From the NCBI RefSeq assembly GCF_006228105.1, contig NZ_VDHH01000070.1: a DNA stretch of 18,705 nt, one strand, 5' to 3'. This DNA is from Chelonobacter sp006228105. Lineage in GTDB: Bacteria; Pseudomonadota; Gammaproteobacteria; Enterobacterales; Pasteurellaceae. Below, in pieces: positions 7,538 through 13,999 of the stretch. Made by a program: the position numbers and the translations under genes. The notes under the pieces are model-generated. The model was given only the letters and a program-made list of their open reading frames with translations. It searched no databases and was not told the origin of the DNA. Each line of letters opens with the position of its first letter. Position 1 is the first letter of the stretch.

Positions 7538-7670
7538 GTGTACTGTACGCTAATGGACAAGGCGTTAAACAAAACTTTCAGCTCGCAAAATCTTGGTTTG
7601 GCAAAGCCTGTGATAACGCGATCAACTTGGTTGTAATAATTATCGTAAACTCAATAAGCAAGGTTATTAA
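7534..7670 (+). pseudogene. Frameshifted remnant of a Sel1-repeat protein
   Basis: Just past and slightly overlapping the ribF stop, one frame reads LGVLYANGQGVKQN, then FQLAKSWFGKACDN, a textbook Sel1 (tetratricopeptide-like) repeat. Near 7617-7620 the frame is lost. A single missing base there would turn N-A into N-G-D, and the next frame continues DQLGCNNYRKLNKQGY with a stop at 7668-7670, the usual C-terminus of such proteins. An in-frame stop at 7522-7524 shows that nothing upstream remains. It is therefore the last repeat of a lost gene, left as a fragment between ribF and the toxin-antitoxin pair. Confidence 0.8.
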
Positions 7671-7675
7671 AGATC

Positions 7676-7701
7676 AAAGTGCGGTCTGAAAACCGCACTT
7701 T
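7676..7701. terminator. USS-hairpin terminator, ribF side / GNAT toxin side
   Basis: AAAGTGCGGT (7676-7685) and ACCGCACTTT (7692-7701) form a 10-bp stem with a 6-base loop between convergent transcripts. T tracts on either side are short, so termination strength is uncertain. Confidence 0.65.
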
Positions 7702-7707
7702 ACCGAT

Positions 7708-8181
7708 TCACAATTTTAGCATCAAAATCATATCGTCCAACGGCGATAGGCTGAAACCATGCGCCAAGTAAAATTGCTTGGCGTTTTCGTTTAAGGCGTG
7801 AACCAATAAAGCACGCACACCGACTTGCTCGCTGATGCGATGCACACGCAGAATCACATCTTTCAACAAACCTGCGCCGAAATGCTGATCTTGCAAACGC
7901 TGATCCACCGCTAAACGCCCTAAAACAATCACTGGGATCGGATTTGGCATATTGCGTCTGATCTTGCCGGTTGCGGCTTGGTGGGTTATCGAGCCTGAGG
8001 CGATGGCATAATACGCCACCACAGTGTGGCTCTCATCACACACCACAAAAGTTCGACTAGCTCGGCTCAACTGATTTTTGAGTGCGTTTTTCTGTAACCA
8101 GTGATCTAAAATCGGCTCGCCGCAAACAAAATCCTGCACTCGATGCTTGGAGGTTAAAGGTTCAGGAGCACAATATTTCAT
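7708..8181 (-). CDS. GNAT-family toxin of a type II toxin-antitoxin system (TacT/AtaT-like)
   Basis: A 157-residue Gcn5-related acetyltransferase lying directly behind a DUF1778 antitoxin, the arrangement of the TacAT/AtaRT/ItaRT systems. Those toxins use acetyl-CoA to acetylate the amino group of charged tRNAs and stop translation. Visible features are LGRLAVD (87-93), an acetyl-CoA loop QDQHFGAG (97-104) and FYLAHGF (137-143), whose Tyr138 matches the usual catalytic tyrosine. The loop is unusual: the first two glycines of the typical QGxGxG are Asp and His. The ATG at 8181 leaves an 11-base gap to the antitoxin stop. A TTG at 8202 would overlap it but has no ribosome binding site. Substrate tRNA cannot be told. 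Confidence 0.88.
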   Translation of the reverse strand: MKYCAPEPLTSKHRVQDFVCGEPILDHWLQKNALKNQLSRASRTFVVCDESHTVVAYYAIASGSITHQAATGKIRRNMPNPIPVIVLGRLAVDQRLQDQHFGAGLLKDVILRVHRISEQVGVRALLVHALNENAKQFYLAHGFSLSPLDDMILMLKL

Positions 8182-8192
8182 TGTATTAGCCG

Positions 8193-8453
8193 CTATTCCC
8201 AAGGAGTGCGACGATTCAACAATTTTTCCAGTTGAGGATTACTCGCAATCGGCTCATCCAACAACTGCACAAACCGGTTAAAACGCTCATCATCAAGCTG
8301 AAACAAGGTTTGATCCAAAATGACATTTTTAGCATACGCACAACTGACCTCTAACATAAAATCAGAACGGGTTTTGCCTAGCAAGGCTGCCGCCTGATCG
8401 ATCAACTCACGCTGATTCGGCATTGCACGTAAATTTATTGGGGCGCTACGCAT
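8193..8453 (-). CDS. DUF1778 (TacA-like) antitoxin
   Basis: An 86-residue ribbon-helix-helix-type antitoxin. The N-terminal APINLRAMPNQRELIDQAA is the DNA-binding strand and first helix. The middle (LGKTRSDFMLEVSCAYAKN) completes the DUF1778 domain. The C-terminal part, with FVQLLDEPIASNPQLEKLL, is the region that in TacA-type antitoxins wraps and neutralises the acetyltransferase. The ATG at 8453 is chosen because TTGGAG lies 6 bases upstream; a TTG seven codons earlier lies inside the operator repeats. It is first in the pair and probably represses its own promoter together with the toxin. Confidence 0.9.
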   Translation of the reverse strand: MRSAPINLRAMPNQRELIDQAAALLGKTRSDFMLEVSCAYAKNVILDQTLFQLDDERFNRFVQLLDEPIASNPQLEKLLNRRTPWE

Positions 8454-8465
8454 AAGAAACTCCAA

Positions 8466-8485
8466 AATATACAATCAATATACAA
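8466..8485 (-). promoter_or_regulatory. Direct-repeat operator candidate of the toxin-antitoxin pair
   Basis: AATATACAA occurs at 8466-8474 and 8477-8485, a period of 11 bases, about one helical turn. The repeats lie between the -10 element and the antitoxin ribosome binding site. This position and period suit a ribbon-helix-helix antitoxin binding as adjacent dimers to repress its own promoter. Confidence 0.55.
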
Positions 8486-8513
8486 ATATTAGCACTCTTT
8501 TTAAGCGGGTCAA
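8486..8513 (-). promoter_or_regulatory. Promoter of the DUF1778/GNAT pair
   Basis: On the minus strand TTGACC (8508-8513) is followed after 16 bases by TAATAT (8486-8491), preceded by TGC to give an extended -10. The start point would fall near 8479, inside the direct repeats. Confidence 0.7.
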
Positions 8514-8540
8514 GTCTTCCGCAAAAACTATCGAAAATTA

Positions 8541-8559
8541 ACCGCACTTTGCGTATAAT
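8541..8559 (+). promoter_or_regulatory. Candidate -10 of ileS with overlapping uptake signal
   Basis: TATAAT at 8554-8559 lies 32 bases upstream of the ileS start. An uptake signal (ACCGCACTTT, 8541-8550) fills the spacer, and no good -35 is present (TCGAAA at the expected place). After separation from ribF, ileS may depend on this local promoter. Confidence 0.5.
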
Positions 8560-8591
8560 ATGGCGATTATTTGCTTAAAAACATGGAATGA

Positions 8592-11417
8592 ATGATGTCT
8601 AACGAAAATACTGACTACAAAAACACGCTGAATCTGCCGGAGACCGGCTTTCCGATGCGTGGCGATCTGGCAAAACGCGAGCCGAAAATGCTGGAAAACT
8701 GGTATCAAAAATCGCTGTACCAAAAAATTCGCCAAGCGGCAAAAGGCAAAAAAAGTTTTATCCTGCATGACGGCCCTCCCTACGCCAATGGCACATTGCA
8801 TATCGGACACGCAGTCAACAAAATTTTAAAAGATGTGATCATCAAATCTAAAACCGCACTGGGCTACGATTCGCCATATGTTCCGGGTTGGGACTGTCAC
8901 GGCTTGCCGATTGAACTGAAAGTCGAGGGCTTGGTCGGCAAACCGAACCAAAAAATCAGCGCCGCCGAATTCCGTGAAGAGTGCCGCAAATACGCTGCCA
9001 GCCAAGTGGAAGGACAGAAAGCTGACTTTATCCGTTTCGGTGTTTTAGGCGATTGGGACAATCCATATCTGACCATGAATTTTGATACCGAAGCCAATAT
9101 TATCCGCACGTTGGGCAAGGTGATCAAAAACGGGCATTTGTACAAAGGCTACAAACCGGTGCATTGGTGCTTGGACTGCGCGTCCTCCTTGGCGGAAGCG
9201 GAAGTGGAATACGAAGAACACAAATCACCATCGATTTATGTGCGTTTTGCCGCTGACGAGCAAAGTGCGGTTGCGGCTAAATTTAATGCTGGTGGCAACG
9301 GCAAGATCTCAGCCGTAATTTGGACCACGACACCGTGGACTTTGCCGTCAAATAAAGCCATCTCAATCAACCCTGAACTTGATTATCAACTGGTTCAACT
9401 CAACGGTGAACAACCGGAGCGGTTGATTTTGGTAAAAGAGCTGGTAGAAGCCACAATGCAGGCGTTGGCGATCAGCGACTATGCGGTGTTAGGCGAAGCC
9501 AAAGGCAGTGATTTAGAGCTACTGAGCTTTAAGCACCCGTTCTATGATTACAGTGTGCCGTTTATCTTGGGCGACCACGTCACCACCGAAGCCGGTACCG
9601 GCTTGGTACACACTGCGCCGGATCACGGCTTGGACGACTATAACATCGCACAAAAATACGACATTGCGATGGTCAATTTGGTCAATGACGACGGTACGTT
9701 TAACCAACGCACGCCATTTTTCGCCGGGTTAAATGTGTTCAAAGCCAATCCGTTGGTGATCGAGAAATTAAAAGAGACCAACAGCCTGCTGAAAGTGCAA
9801 ACCATCGCTCACAGCTATCCGCACTGCTGGCGCCACAAAACCCCGATTATTTTCCGAGCCACGCCGCAATGGTTTATCGGCATGGAAACCCAAGGGTTGC
9901 GCCAACAAGCATTAAAAGAGATTCAAGGAGTGCAGTGGATTCCGGATTGGGGACAAGCGCGGATCGAAACCATGGTGGCAAACCGCCCCGACTGGTGTAT
10001 TTCGCGTCAGCGTACTTGGGGCGTGCCGATGACCCTGTTTATCCACAAACAGACCGAAGAACTGCACCCACGCTCATTGGAATTGCTGGAACAAGTGGCG
10101 CAACGCGTCGAAAAGAGCGGTATTCAAGCTTGGTGGGATCTGGATCCGAAAGAGCTGTTGGGTGATGACGCCGAACAGTACAGCAAAGTGCCCGATACAC
10201 TGGATGTTTGGTTCGATTCCGGTTCAACCTATTCAACCGTGGTCGCCACCCGTCCGGAATTTGCCGGCAAAGCCGCCGATATGTATCTGGAAGGCTCCGA
10301 TCAACATCGTGGCTGGTTTATGTCCTCATTGATGTTGTCTACCGCCACCGATAATAAAGCGCCATATCGTCAAGTCTTAACCCATGGTTTCACCGTAGAT
10401 GCGCAAGGGCGCAAAATGTCGAAATCGATCGGTAATACGATTGAGCCACAAAAAGTGATGAACAGCTACGGCGCCGATATTCTGCGTTTATGGGTAGCAT
10501 CCACCGATTATACCGGCGAAATTGCGGTGTCCGATGACAACTTTAAACGCACCGCCGATATGTATCGCCGGATCCGTAACACCATGCGTTTCTTATTGGC
10601 AAACCTGAACGGCTTCGACCCGAAAACCGATATGGTGAAACGTGAAGAGATGATCACGCTGGATCGTTGGGCGGTGGATTGTGCCTTGCAAGCGCAACAA
10701 GATATTGCCAACAACTACGACAATTATCAATTCCACTTGGTGGTGCAGCGCTTGATGCGTTTCTTCTCAATTGAGATGGGCTCGTTCTATCTGGATATTA
10801 TCAAAGACCGCCAATACACCACCAAAGCCGACAGCGTGGCACGCCGCAGCTGCCAAACCGCACTTTACCATATCGCGGAAGCGGCAGTACGTTGGATTGC
10901 GCCAATTTTATCGTTCACCGCCGACGAAGTTTGGTCCTACCTGCCGGGCGAACACAGTGAATTCGTGTTTACTGAAGAGTTGTATGACGGGCTGTTCGCA
11001 TTGGACAGCCATGAAAGCATGAACGACAACTATTGGCAGCAGATCCTCAAAGTGCGGTCAGAAGTCAACCGAGTATTGGAACAAGCCCGTGCCGACAAAG
11101 TGATCGGCTCCGGATTGGAAGCGGAAGTTACGCTATACGCCGATGAACAGCTTTTACCGCAGTTGCAACAGCTCGGCGCAGAGTTGCGTTTTGTGTTAAT
11201 CACTTCAAAAGCTGAAGTCAAACCGTTAAGCACAGCTGATGTGGCAGTAGGCGAACTGAATGGCTTAGCGGTCAAAGTGATCCGCTCGCCGCACGAAAAA
11301 TGCCCACGCTGCTGGCACTATTCCGACACTATTGGCAGCAACCCTACACATCCGCACTTATGCAGCCGTTGTGTGGAAAATGTGGACGGTGAGGGCGAAG
11401 TGCGCGAGTTTGCGTAA
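8592..11417 (+). CDS. ileS: Isoleucyl-tRNA synthetase
   Basis: Charges tRNA-Ile with isoleucine (EC 6.1.1.5) in the cytosol. This is a class I synthetase of the bacterial type, close to E. coli IleS throughout its 941 residues. The HIGH motif is HIGH at 70-73 and KMSKS is at 608-612. The editing (CP1) domain with WTTTPWTLPSN lies near residue 245, and the C-terminal zinc site is Cys904, Cys907, Cys924 and Cys927 (two CxxC pairs). Two ATG codons in a row (8592 and 8595) are possible starts. The order ribF-ileS-lspA is conserved in gamma-proteobacteria, but here accessory genes lie on both sides. The 3' end runs into a 9-bp triplicate repeat. Confidence 0.98.
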   Translation: MMSNENTDYKNTLNLPETGFPMRGDLAKREPKMLENWYQKSLYQKIRQAAKGKKSFILHDGPPYANGTLHIGHAVNKILKDVIIKSKTALGYDSPYVPGWDCHGLPIELKVEGLVGKPNQKISAAEFREECRKYAASQVEGQKADFIRFGVLGDWDNPYLTMNFDTEANIIRTLGKVIKNGHLYKGYKPVHWCLDCASSLAEAEVEYEEHKSPSIYVRFAADEQSAVAAKFNAGGNGKISAVIWTTTPWTLPSNKAISINPELDYQLVQLNGEQPERLILVKELVEATMQALAISDYAVLGEAKGSDLELLSFKHPFYDYSVPFILGDHVTTEAGTGLVHTAPDHGLDDYNIAQKYDIAMVNLVNDDGTFNQRTPFFAGLNVFKANPLVIEKLKETNSLLKVQTIAHSYPHCWRHKTPIIFRATPQWFIGMETQGLRQQALKEIQGVQWIPDWGQARIETMVANRPDWCISRQRTWGVPMTLFIHKQTEELHPRSLELLEQVAQRVEKSGIQAWWDLDPKELLGDDAEQYSKVPDTLDVWFDSGSTYSTVVATRPEFAGKAADMYLEGSDQHRGWFMSSLMLSTATDNKAPYRQVLTHGFTVDAQGRKMSKSIGNTIEPQKVMNSYGADILRLWVASTDYTGEIAVSDDNFKRTADMYRRIRNTMRFLLANLNGFDPKTDMVKREEMITLDRWAVDCALQAQQDIANNYDNYQFHLVVQRLMRFFSIEMGSFYLDIIKDRQYTTKADSVARRSCQTALYHIAEAAVRWIAPILSFTADEVWSYLPGEHSEFVFTEELYDGLFALDSHESMNDNYWQQILKVRSEVNRVLEQARADKVIGSGLEAEVTLYADEQLLPQLQQLGAELRFVLITSKAEVKPLSTADVAVGELNGLAVKVIRSPHEKCPRCWHYSDTIGSNPTHPHLCSRCVENVDGEGEVREFA

Positions 11418-11436
11418 GTTGCGTAAGTTGCGTAAG
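11410..11436 (+). repeat. Three tandem 9-bp repeats at the ileS stop
   Basis: TTGCGTAAG is repeated three times without interruption. The first copy supplies the last Ala codon and TAA stop of ileS. The other copies carry in-frame TAA codons, so slippage changes only the untranslated tail. Confidence 0.9.
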
Positions 11437-11462
11437 TTTGCTATTCCGGCTTTGACTTGACC

Positions 11463-11484
11463 AATGCCTCCGAAAGGGGGCATT
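11463..11484 (+). terminator. GAAA-tetraloop hairpin after ileS
   Basis: AATGCCTCC (11463-11471) and GGGGGCATT (11476-11484) pair over 9 bp, with one G-U, around a GAAA tetraloop. The sequence after it (ATATTAGG) has only a weak T content. It may be a weak ileS terminator or a structured leader of the following cassette. Confidence 0.45.
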
Positions 11485-11517
11485 ATATTAGGCACAATCA
11501 TTAGAGGAGAAAAATTG

Positions 11518-11727
11518 ATGAGATTAGAAACCTGTAATAGCATGAACAGTGATACATTATTACGTGCGACAGAATTGCGCCAAATACTGGAAGAACGCTT
11601 GGAAGCGGAGTGGGAACATGACGCAGCAGACCGTGCTTTAAAGGCGTATGAAGCTTTTAAACGAGGGGAAATGAAAGGCTATATCATCGAAAACGGTGTT
11701 GAAAAAGAGGTTAAATATGGCGTATAG
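11518..11727 (+). CDS. Putative antitoxin of a RelE/ParE-type pair
   Basis: A 69-residue acidic, helix-rich protein directly before and overlapping a RelE/ParE-like toxin gene. The ATG at 11518 has GAGGAG eight bases upstream. A longer reading from 11464 would start inside the hairpin and has no ribosome binding site. The sequence LLRATELRQILEERLEAEWE forms a probable helix, followed by ADRALKAYEAFKRGEM. The latter resembles the C-terminal, toxin-binding end of some RelB-type antitoxins (inference). No clear ribbon-helix-helix or helix-turn-helix motif is obvious at the N-terminus. The call rests mostly on position and size. Confidence 0.7.
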   Translation: MRLETCNSMNSDTLLRATELRQILEERLEAEWEHDAADRALKAYEAFKRGEMKGYIIENGVEKEVKYGV

Positions 11728-12007
11728 GTTCATCAGGTTAGCATCGCTGAAAAAGGCTCTGCGAAATCTGAAGAATCCTATGGCAGAGAAAGAAATTAAC
11801 GATTTCATCGACACCAAACTGGACGGTTGCGAAAATCCTCGTGACCGTTCTTTGCATTACAAGCCGTTAAAAGGTACAAAACTTGCTGGACAATGCCGAT
11901 ATAGAATCGGGGATTACAGGCTAATCGCTATTATTGACGATACCGACGTGGTCATTATCGGAGTCGAGACTGCACATCGGAAAGAGATATACAGGAGGAG
12001 AAGATGA
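11717..12007 (+). CDS. RelE/ParE-family toxin-like protein
   Basis: A 96-residue basic protein with the family's C-terminal half: CRYRIGDYRLIAIID (60-74), a short beta stretch VVIIGVETAHR (78-88) and a closing KEIYRRRR. RelE members cleave mRNA in the ribosome while ParE members poison gyrase. The basic tail (AHRKEIY) looks RelE-like, but the target is not settled. The ATG at 11717 has AGAGG close upstream and overlaps the upstream ORF by 11 bases; the earlier start at 11696 would enlarge the overlap. It shares four bases (ATGA) with the next gene, so all three are one tightly packed transcript. Confidence 0.85.
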   Translation: MAYRFIRLASLKKALRNLKNPMAEKEINDFIDTKLDGCENPRDRSLHYKPLKGTKLAGQCRYRIGDYRLIAIIDDTDVVIIGVETAHRKEIYRRRR

Positions 12008-12195
12008 AAGATGAAAATACCGTTTCTATCCCAAAAAGTGAATGGGATGAGATGTCATCCGAAATCTGTAAACATCTTGGTATCACAGATTTAAAATATC
12101 GAGATGACGTTGCAAAAGCCTATGCTGAAGCAATATTAAGGGAACTATCAGAAAACCCTGAACAACGATCACGTTATCCATCTTTATTCAGATAA
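12004..12195 (+). CDS. Third gene of the cassette, 63-residue protein of unknown function
   Basis: I do not recognise this protein. It starts at an ATG overlapping the toxin stop by four bases (ATGA), with a very strong ribosome binding site, AGGAGGAGAAG, inside the toxin's last codons. It is acidic to neutral. It begins MKDENTVSIPKSEWDEMSSE, then ICKHLGITDLKYRDDVAKAY and a helical stretch AEAILRELSENPEQRSRYPS before the end. There is no signal peptide, membrane segment or cysteine pair. Coupling to a toxin suggests an accessory role, for example a second antitoxin part, a chaperone or a regulator, but that is only inference. Confidence 0.7.
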   Translation: MKDENTVSIPKSEWDEMSSEICKHLGITDLKYRDDVAKAYAEAILRELSENPEQRSRYPSLFR

Positions 12196-12230
12196 CTTTA
12201 TTCAAATACGCTTAAGCACACACCCACAGT

Positions 12231-12263
12231 ATAAGGGGAGATTTTAAGTCTGCCCTTATTTTT
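12231..12263 (+). terminator. Intrinsic terminator of the three-gene cassette
   Basis: ATAAGGG (12231-12237) pairs with CCCTTAT (12253-12259). An inner AGA/TCT pairing continues the stem beyond a G-G mismatch, and five T (12259-12263) end it. It closes the toxin cassette and would cut lspA-ispH off from upstream transcription. Confidence 0.7.
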
Positions 12264-12343
12264 CAGTTTTGGAACGCTAGAACAAAATCATATTTTTTAC
12301 ACTAAAAATAAATGTGACTTTAGACTTTAAAAACATTTTTCGG

Positions 12344-12349
12344 TATAGT
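12344..12349 (+). promoter_or_regulatory. Candidate -10 of lspA-ispH
   Basis: TATAGT in a strongly A+T-rich stretch about 65 bases upstream of lspA. No convincing -35 is visible. A local promoter is expected because a terminator lies just upstream. Confidence 0.35.
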
Positions 12350-12413
12350 TCGAATTTTTAAAGCGTTAAAACTAATATATTGGCATAACCACTTTTACTT
12401 GGAAAATATCAAA

Positions 12414-12911
12414 ATGAATAAACCTCGAACCGGACTCGCTTTCCTTTGGCTAAGTGCGGTTATTTTTGTCGTTGACCTATTCAGCAAATGGATTGTAGTA
12501 AACAACTTTCAACTGTATGAAAGCATTAATATTCTGCCGGTTTTTAATTTTACTTATGTGCGCAACTACGGTGCGGCGTTCAGTTTTTTGGCGGATCATG
12601 GCGGTTGGCAGAAATACTTTTTTATCGTTTTAGCCCTCGGTATTTCAGCGTTACTCATCTATTGGCTATACCGCAACAATGCCAGCAAAAAATTGATGAA
12701 TTGTGGCTATGCGTTGATTATCGGCGGCGCTTTAGCCAATATGGTTGACCGCACTTATCATGGGTTTGTGGTGGATTTTTTACATGTTTACTGGGAAAAT
12801 TACCATTTTCCGGTATTTAACATCGCCGATGTCAGTATTTCAATTGGTGCCGGTTTGCTGATTCTGGATTACTTTGTCAATCCGGAAAAGAAAAACAGTC
12901 AGAGTGAGTGA
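12414..12911 (+). CDS. lspA: Lipoprotein signal peptidase (signal peptidase II)
   Basis: An inner-membrane aspartic protease that removes the signal peptide from diacylglyceryl-prolipoproteins (EC 3.4.23.36). The 165-residue protein has four hydrophobic segments and all family blocks: RNYGAAFSFLAD at 50-61, GGALANMVDR at 104-113, FVVDF with Asp121, and FNIAD with Asp139. Asp121 and Asp139 are the expected catalytic pair. The ATG at 12414 is chosen because GGAAAA lies a suitable distance upstream and the TTG at 12399 overlaps that site. The fkpB gene found between lspA and ispH in E. coli is absent. Confidence 0.96.
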   Translation: MNKPRTGLAFLWLSAVIFVVDLFSKWIVVNNFQLYESINILPVFNFTYVRNYGAAFSFLADHGGWQKYFFIVLALGISALLIYWLYRNNASKKLMNCGYALIIGGALANMVDRTYHGFVVDFLHVYWENYHFPVFNIADVSISIGAGLLILDYFVNPEKKNSQSE

Positions 12912-12916
12912 TTAAG

Positions 12917-13861
12917 ATGAAAATTATTTTAGCCAATCCACGCGGTTTCTGTGCCGGGGTTGATCGTGCGATTAGCATTGTCGAACTGGCATTGGAAATT
13001 CACGGTGCGCCGATCTATGTGCGCCACGAAGTGGTGCATAACCGTTTTGTGGTCAACGGCTTGCGCGAACGTGGCGCCGTGTTTGTGGAAGAGCTGGACG
13101 AAGTGCCGAACGGGGCGATTGTGATTTTCTCGGCGCATGGGGTTTCGCAACAAGTGCGGCAAGATGCGAAAAGCCGTAATCTGAAAGTATTTGACGCCAC
13201 TTGCCCGCTGGTGACCAAAGTGCATATGCAAGTGGCGCGCGCCAGTCGCAAAGGTACTAAAGCAATTCTGATCGGACATCAAGGACACCCGGAAGTAGAA
13301 GGTACGATGGGGCAATATGATAATCAAGACGGCGGCATTTATTTGGTTGAGTCAGTAGAAGATATTGCCAATCTGCCACTCAGCCAAGCTGACGACTTGA
13401 CATTTATGACCCAAACCACATTGTCTATTAACGATACCAGTTCAATTATTGAAAACTTAAAAGAGAAATATCCGGCCATTCAAGGTCCGCGTAAAAACGA
13501 TATTTGTTACGCCACCACCAACCGTCAAAATGCGGTTGCCGAGCTGGCGAAGCAGTCAGATTTAGTGATTGTGGTCGGTTCTAAAAACTCCTCTAATTCC
13601 AACCGCTTGGCAGAATTGGCATCACGCATGGGCGTTGTCGCCAAGTTGATTGATGATGCCGATGATATTGATCCGAATTGGTTAAACGCAGTTAAGGTGA
13701 TCGGCATTACCGCTGGCGCTTCTGCGCCGGAGGTTTTAGTGCAATCGGTGGTCAGTCGTTTACGCGAGCTGGGAGCAACCAGTGTCGAGGATTTAGAGGG
13801 TTGTGAGGAAAATACGGTATTTGAAGTACCACGCGAATTGCGAATTAAGGCGGTGAGCTGA
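12917..13861 (+). CDS. ispH: 4-hydroxy-3-methylbut-2-enyl diphosphate reductase (LytB)
   Basis: The last enzyme of the non-mevalonate isoprenoid pathway. It reduces HMBPP to IPP and DMAPP with a 4Fe-4S cluster (EC 1.17.7.4) in the cytosol. The 314-residue protein matches the family over its whole length: ANPRGFCAGVDRAI with the first cluster cysteine, EVVHNRFVV, DATCPLVTKVH with the second cysteine, and NDICYATTNRQ with the third. SKNSSNSNRL also matches the substrate-binding region. The ATG at 12917 gives the usual N-terminus MKIILANPRGFCAG. A GTG at 12908 overlapping the lspA stop is the alternative. It is cotranscribed with lspA. Confidence 0.98.
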   Translation: MKIILANPRGFCAGVDRAISIVELALEIHGAPIYVRHEVVHNRFVVNGLRERGAVFVEELDEVPNGAIVIFSAHGVSQQVRQDAKSRNLKVFDATCPLVTKVHMQVARASRKGTKAILIGHQGHPEVEGTMGQYDNQDGGIYLVESVEDIANLPLSQADDLTFMTQTTLSINDTSSIIENLKEKYPAIQGPRKNDICYATTNRQNAVAELAKQSDLVIVVGSKNSSNSNRLAELASRMGVVAKLIDDADDIDPNWLNAVKVIGITAGASAPEVLVQSVVSRLRELGATSVEDLEGCEENTVFEVPRELRIKAVS

Positions 13862-13879
13862 CCGCACTTTGTTTTTATG

Positions 13880-13930
13880 GTCATTTAACTATAGTCATTT
13901 AACTATAGTCATTTAACTATAGTCATTTAA
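13880..13930. repeat. 14-bp tandem repeats (about 3.6 copies)
   Basis: GTCATTTAACTATA is repeated perfectly at 13880-13893, 13894-13907 and 13908-13921, followed by a partial copy to 13930. Each full copy plus the next G-T contains TATAGT, a good -10-like hexamer. Confidence 0.95.
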
Positions 13931-13953
13931 GTTTCAGCCGTATTTTTTACCCA

Positions 13954-13975
13954 TTTTGCGATCCGGATCGGGAGA
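13954..13975 (+). promoter_or_regulatory. CRP-S (competence regulatory element) upstream of comEA
   Basis: TTTTGCGATC followed by a partly matching second half gives TGCGA-N6-TCGGG. The Haemophilus CRP-S consensus has a TGCGA core in place of TGTGA and needs the competence activator Sxy with CRP. The first half is perfect and the second half has two mismatches. comE1, the Haemophilus name for this gene, is a known member of the CRP-S regulon, which agrees with the position. Confidence 0.75.
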
Positions 13976-13983
13976 TTTAAGGC

Positions 13984-13999
13984 TCGGATTCGAATCGCA
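13984..13999 (+). promoter_or_regulatory. Second CRP-S-like half-palindrome
   Basis: TCGGA-N6-TCGCA, followed by AGCAAAA, matches a CRP-S site in its right half. It mirrors the site at 13954-13975, so TTGCGATCCGGATC (13956-13969) and GATTCGAATCGCAA (13987-14000) form an imperfect 14-bp inverted repeat with a 17-base centre. Confidence 0.45.

Noticed and set aside
9869..10165. 98-codon plus-strand frame inside ileS
   Set aside because: An alternate frame of a fully conserved synthetase. No ribosome binding site or family features.
12311..12330. Possible CRP site upstream of lspA (TGTGA)
   Set aside because: Only the left half matches. The right half at the required spacing does not resemble TCACA.
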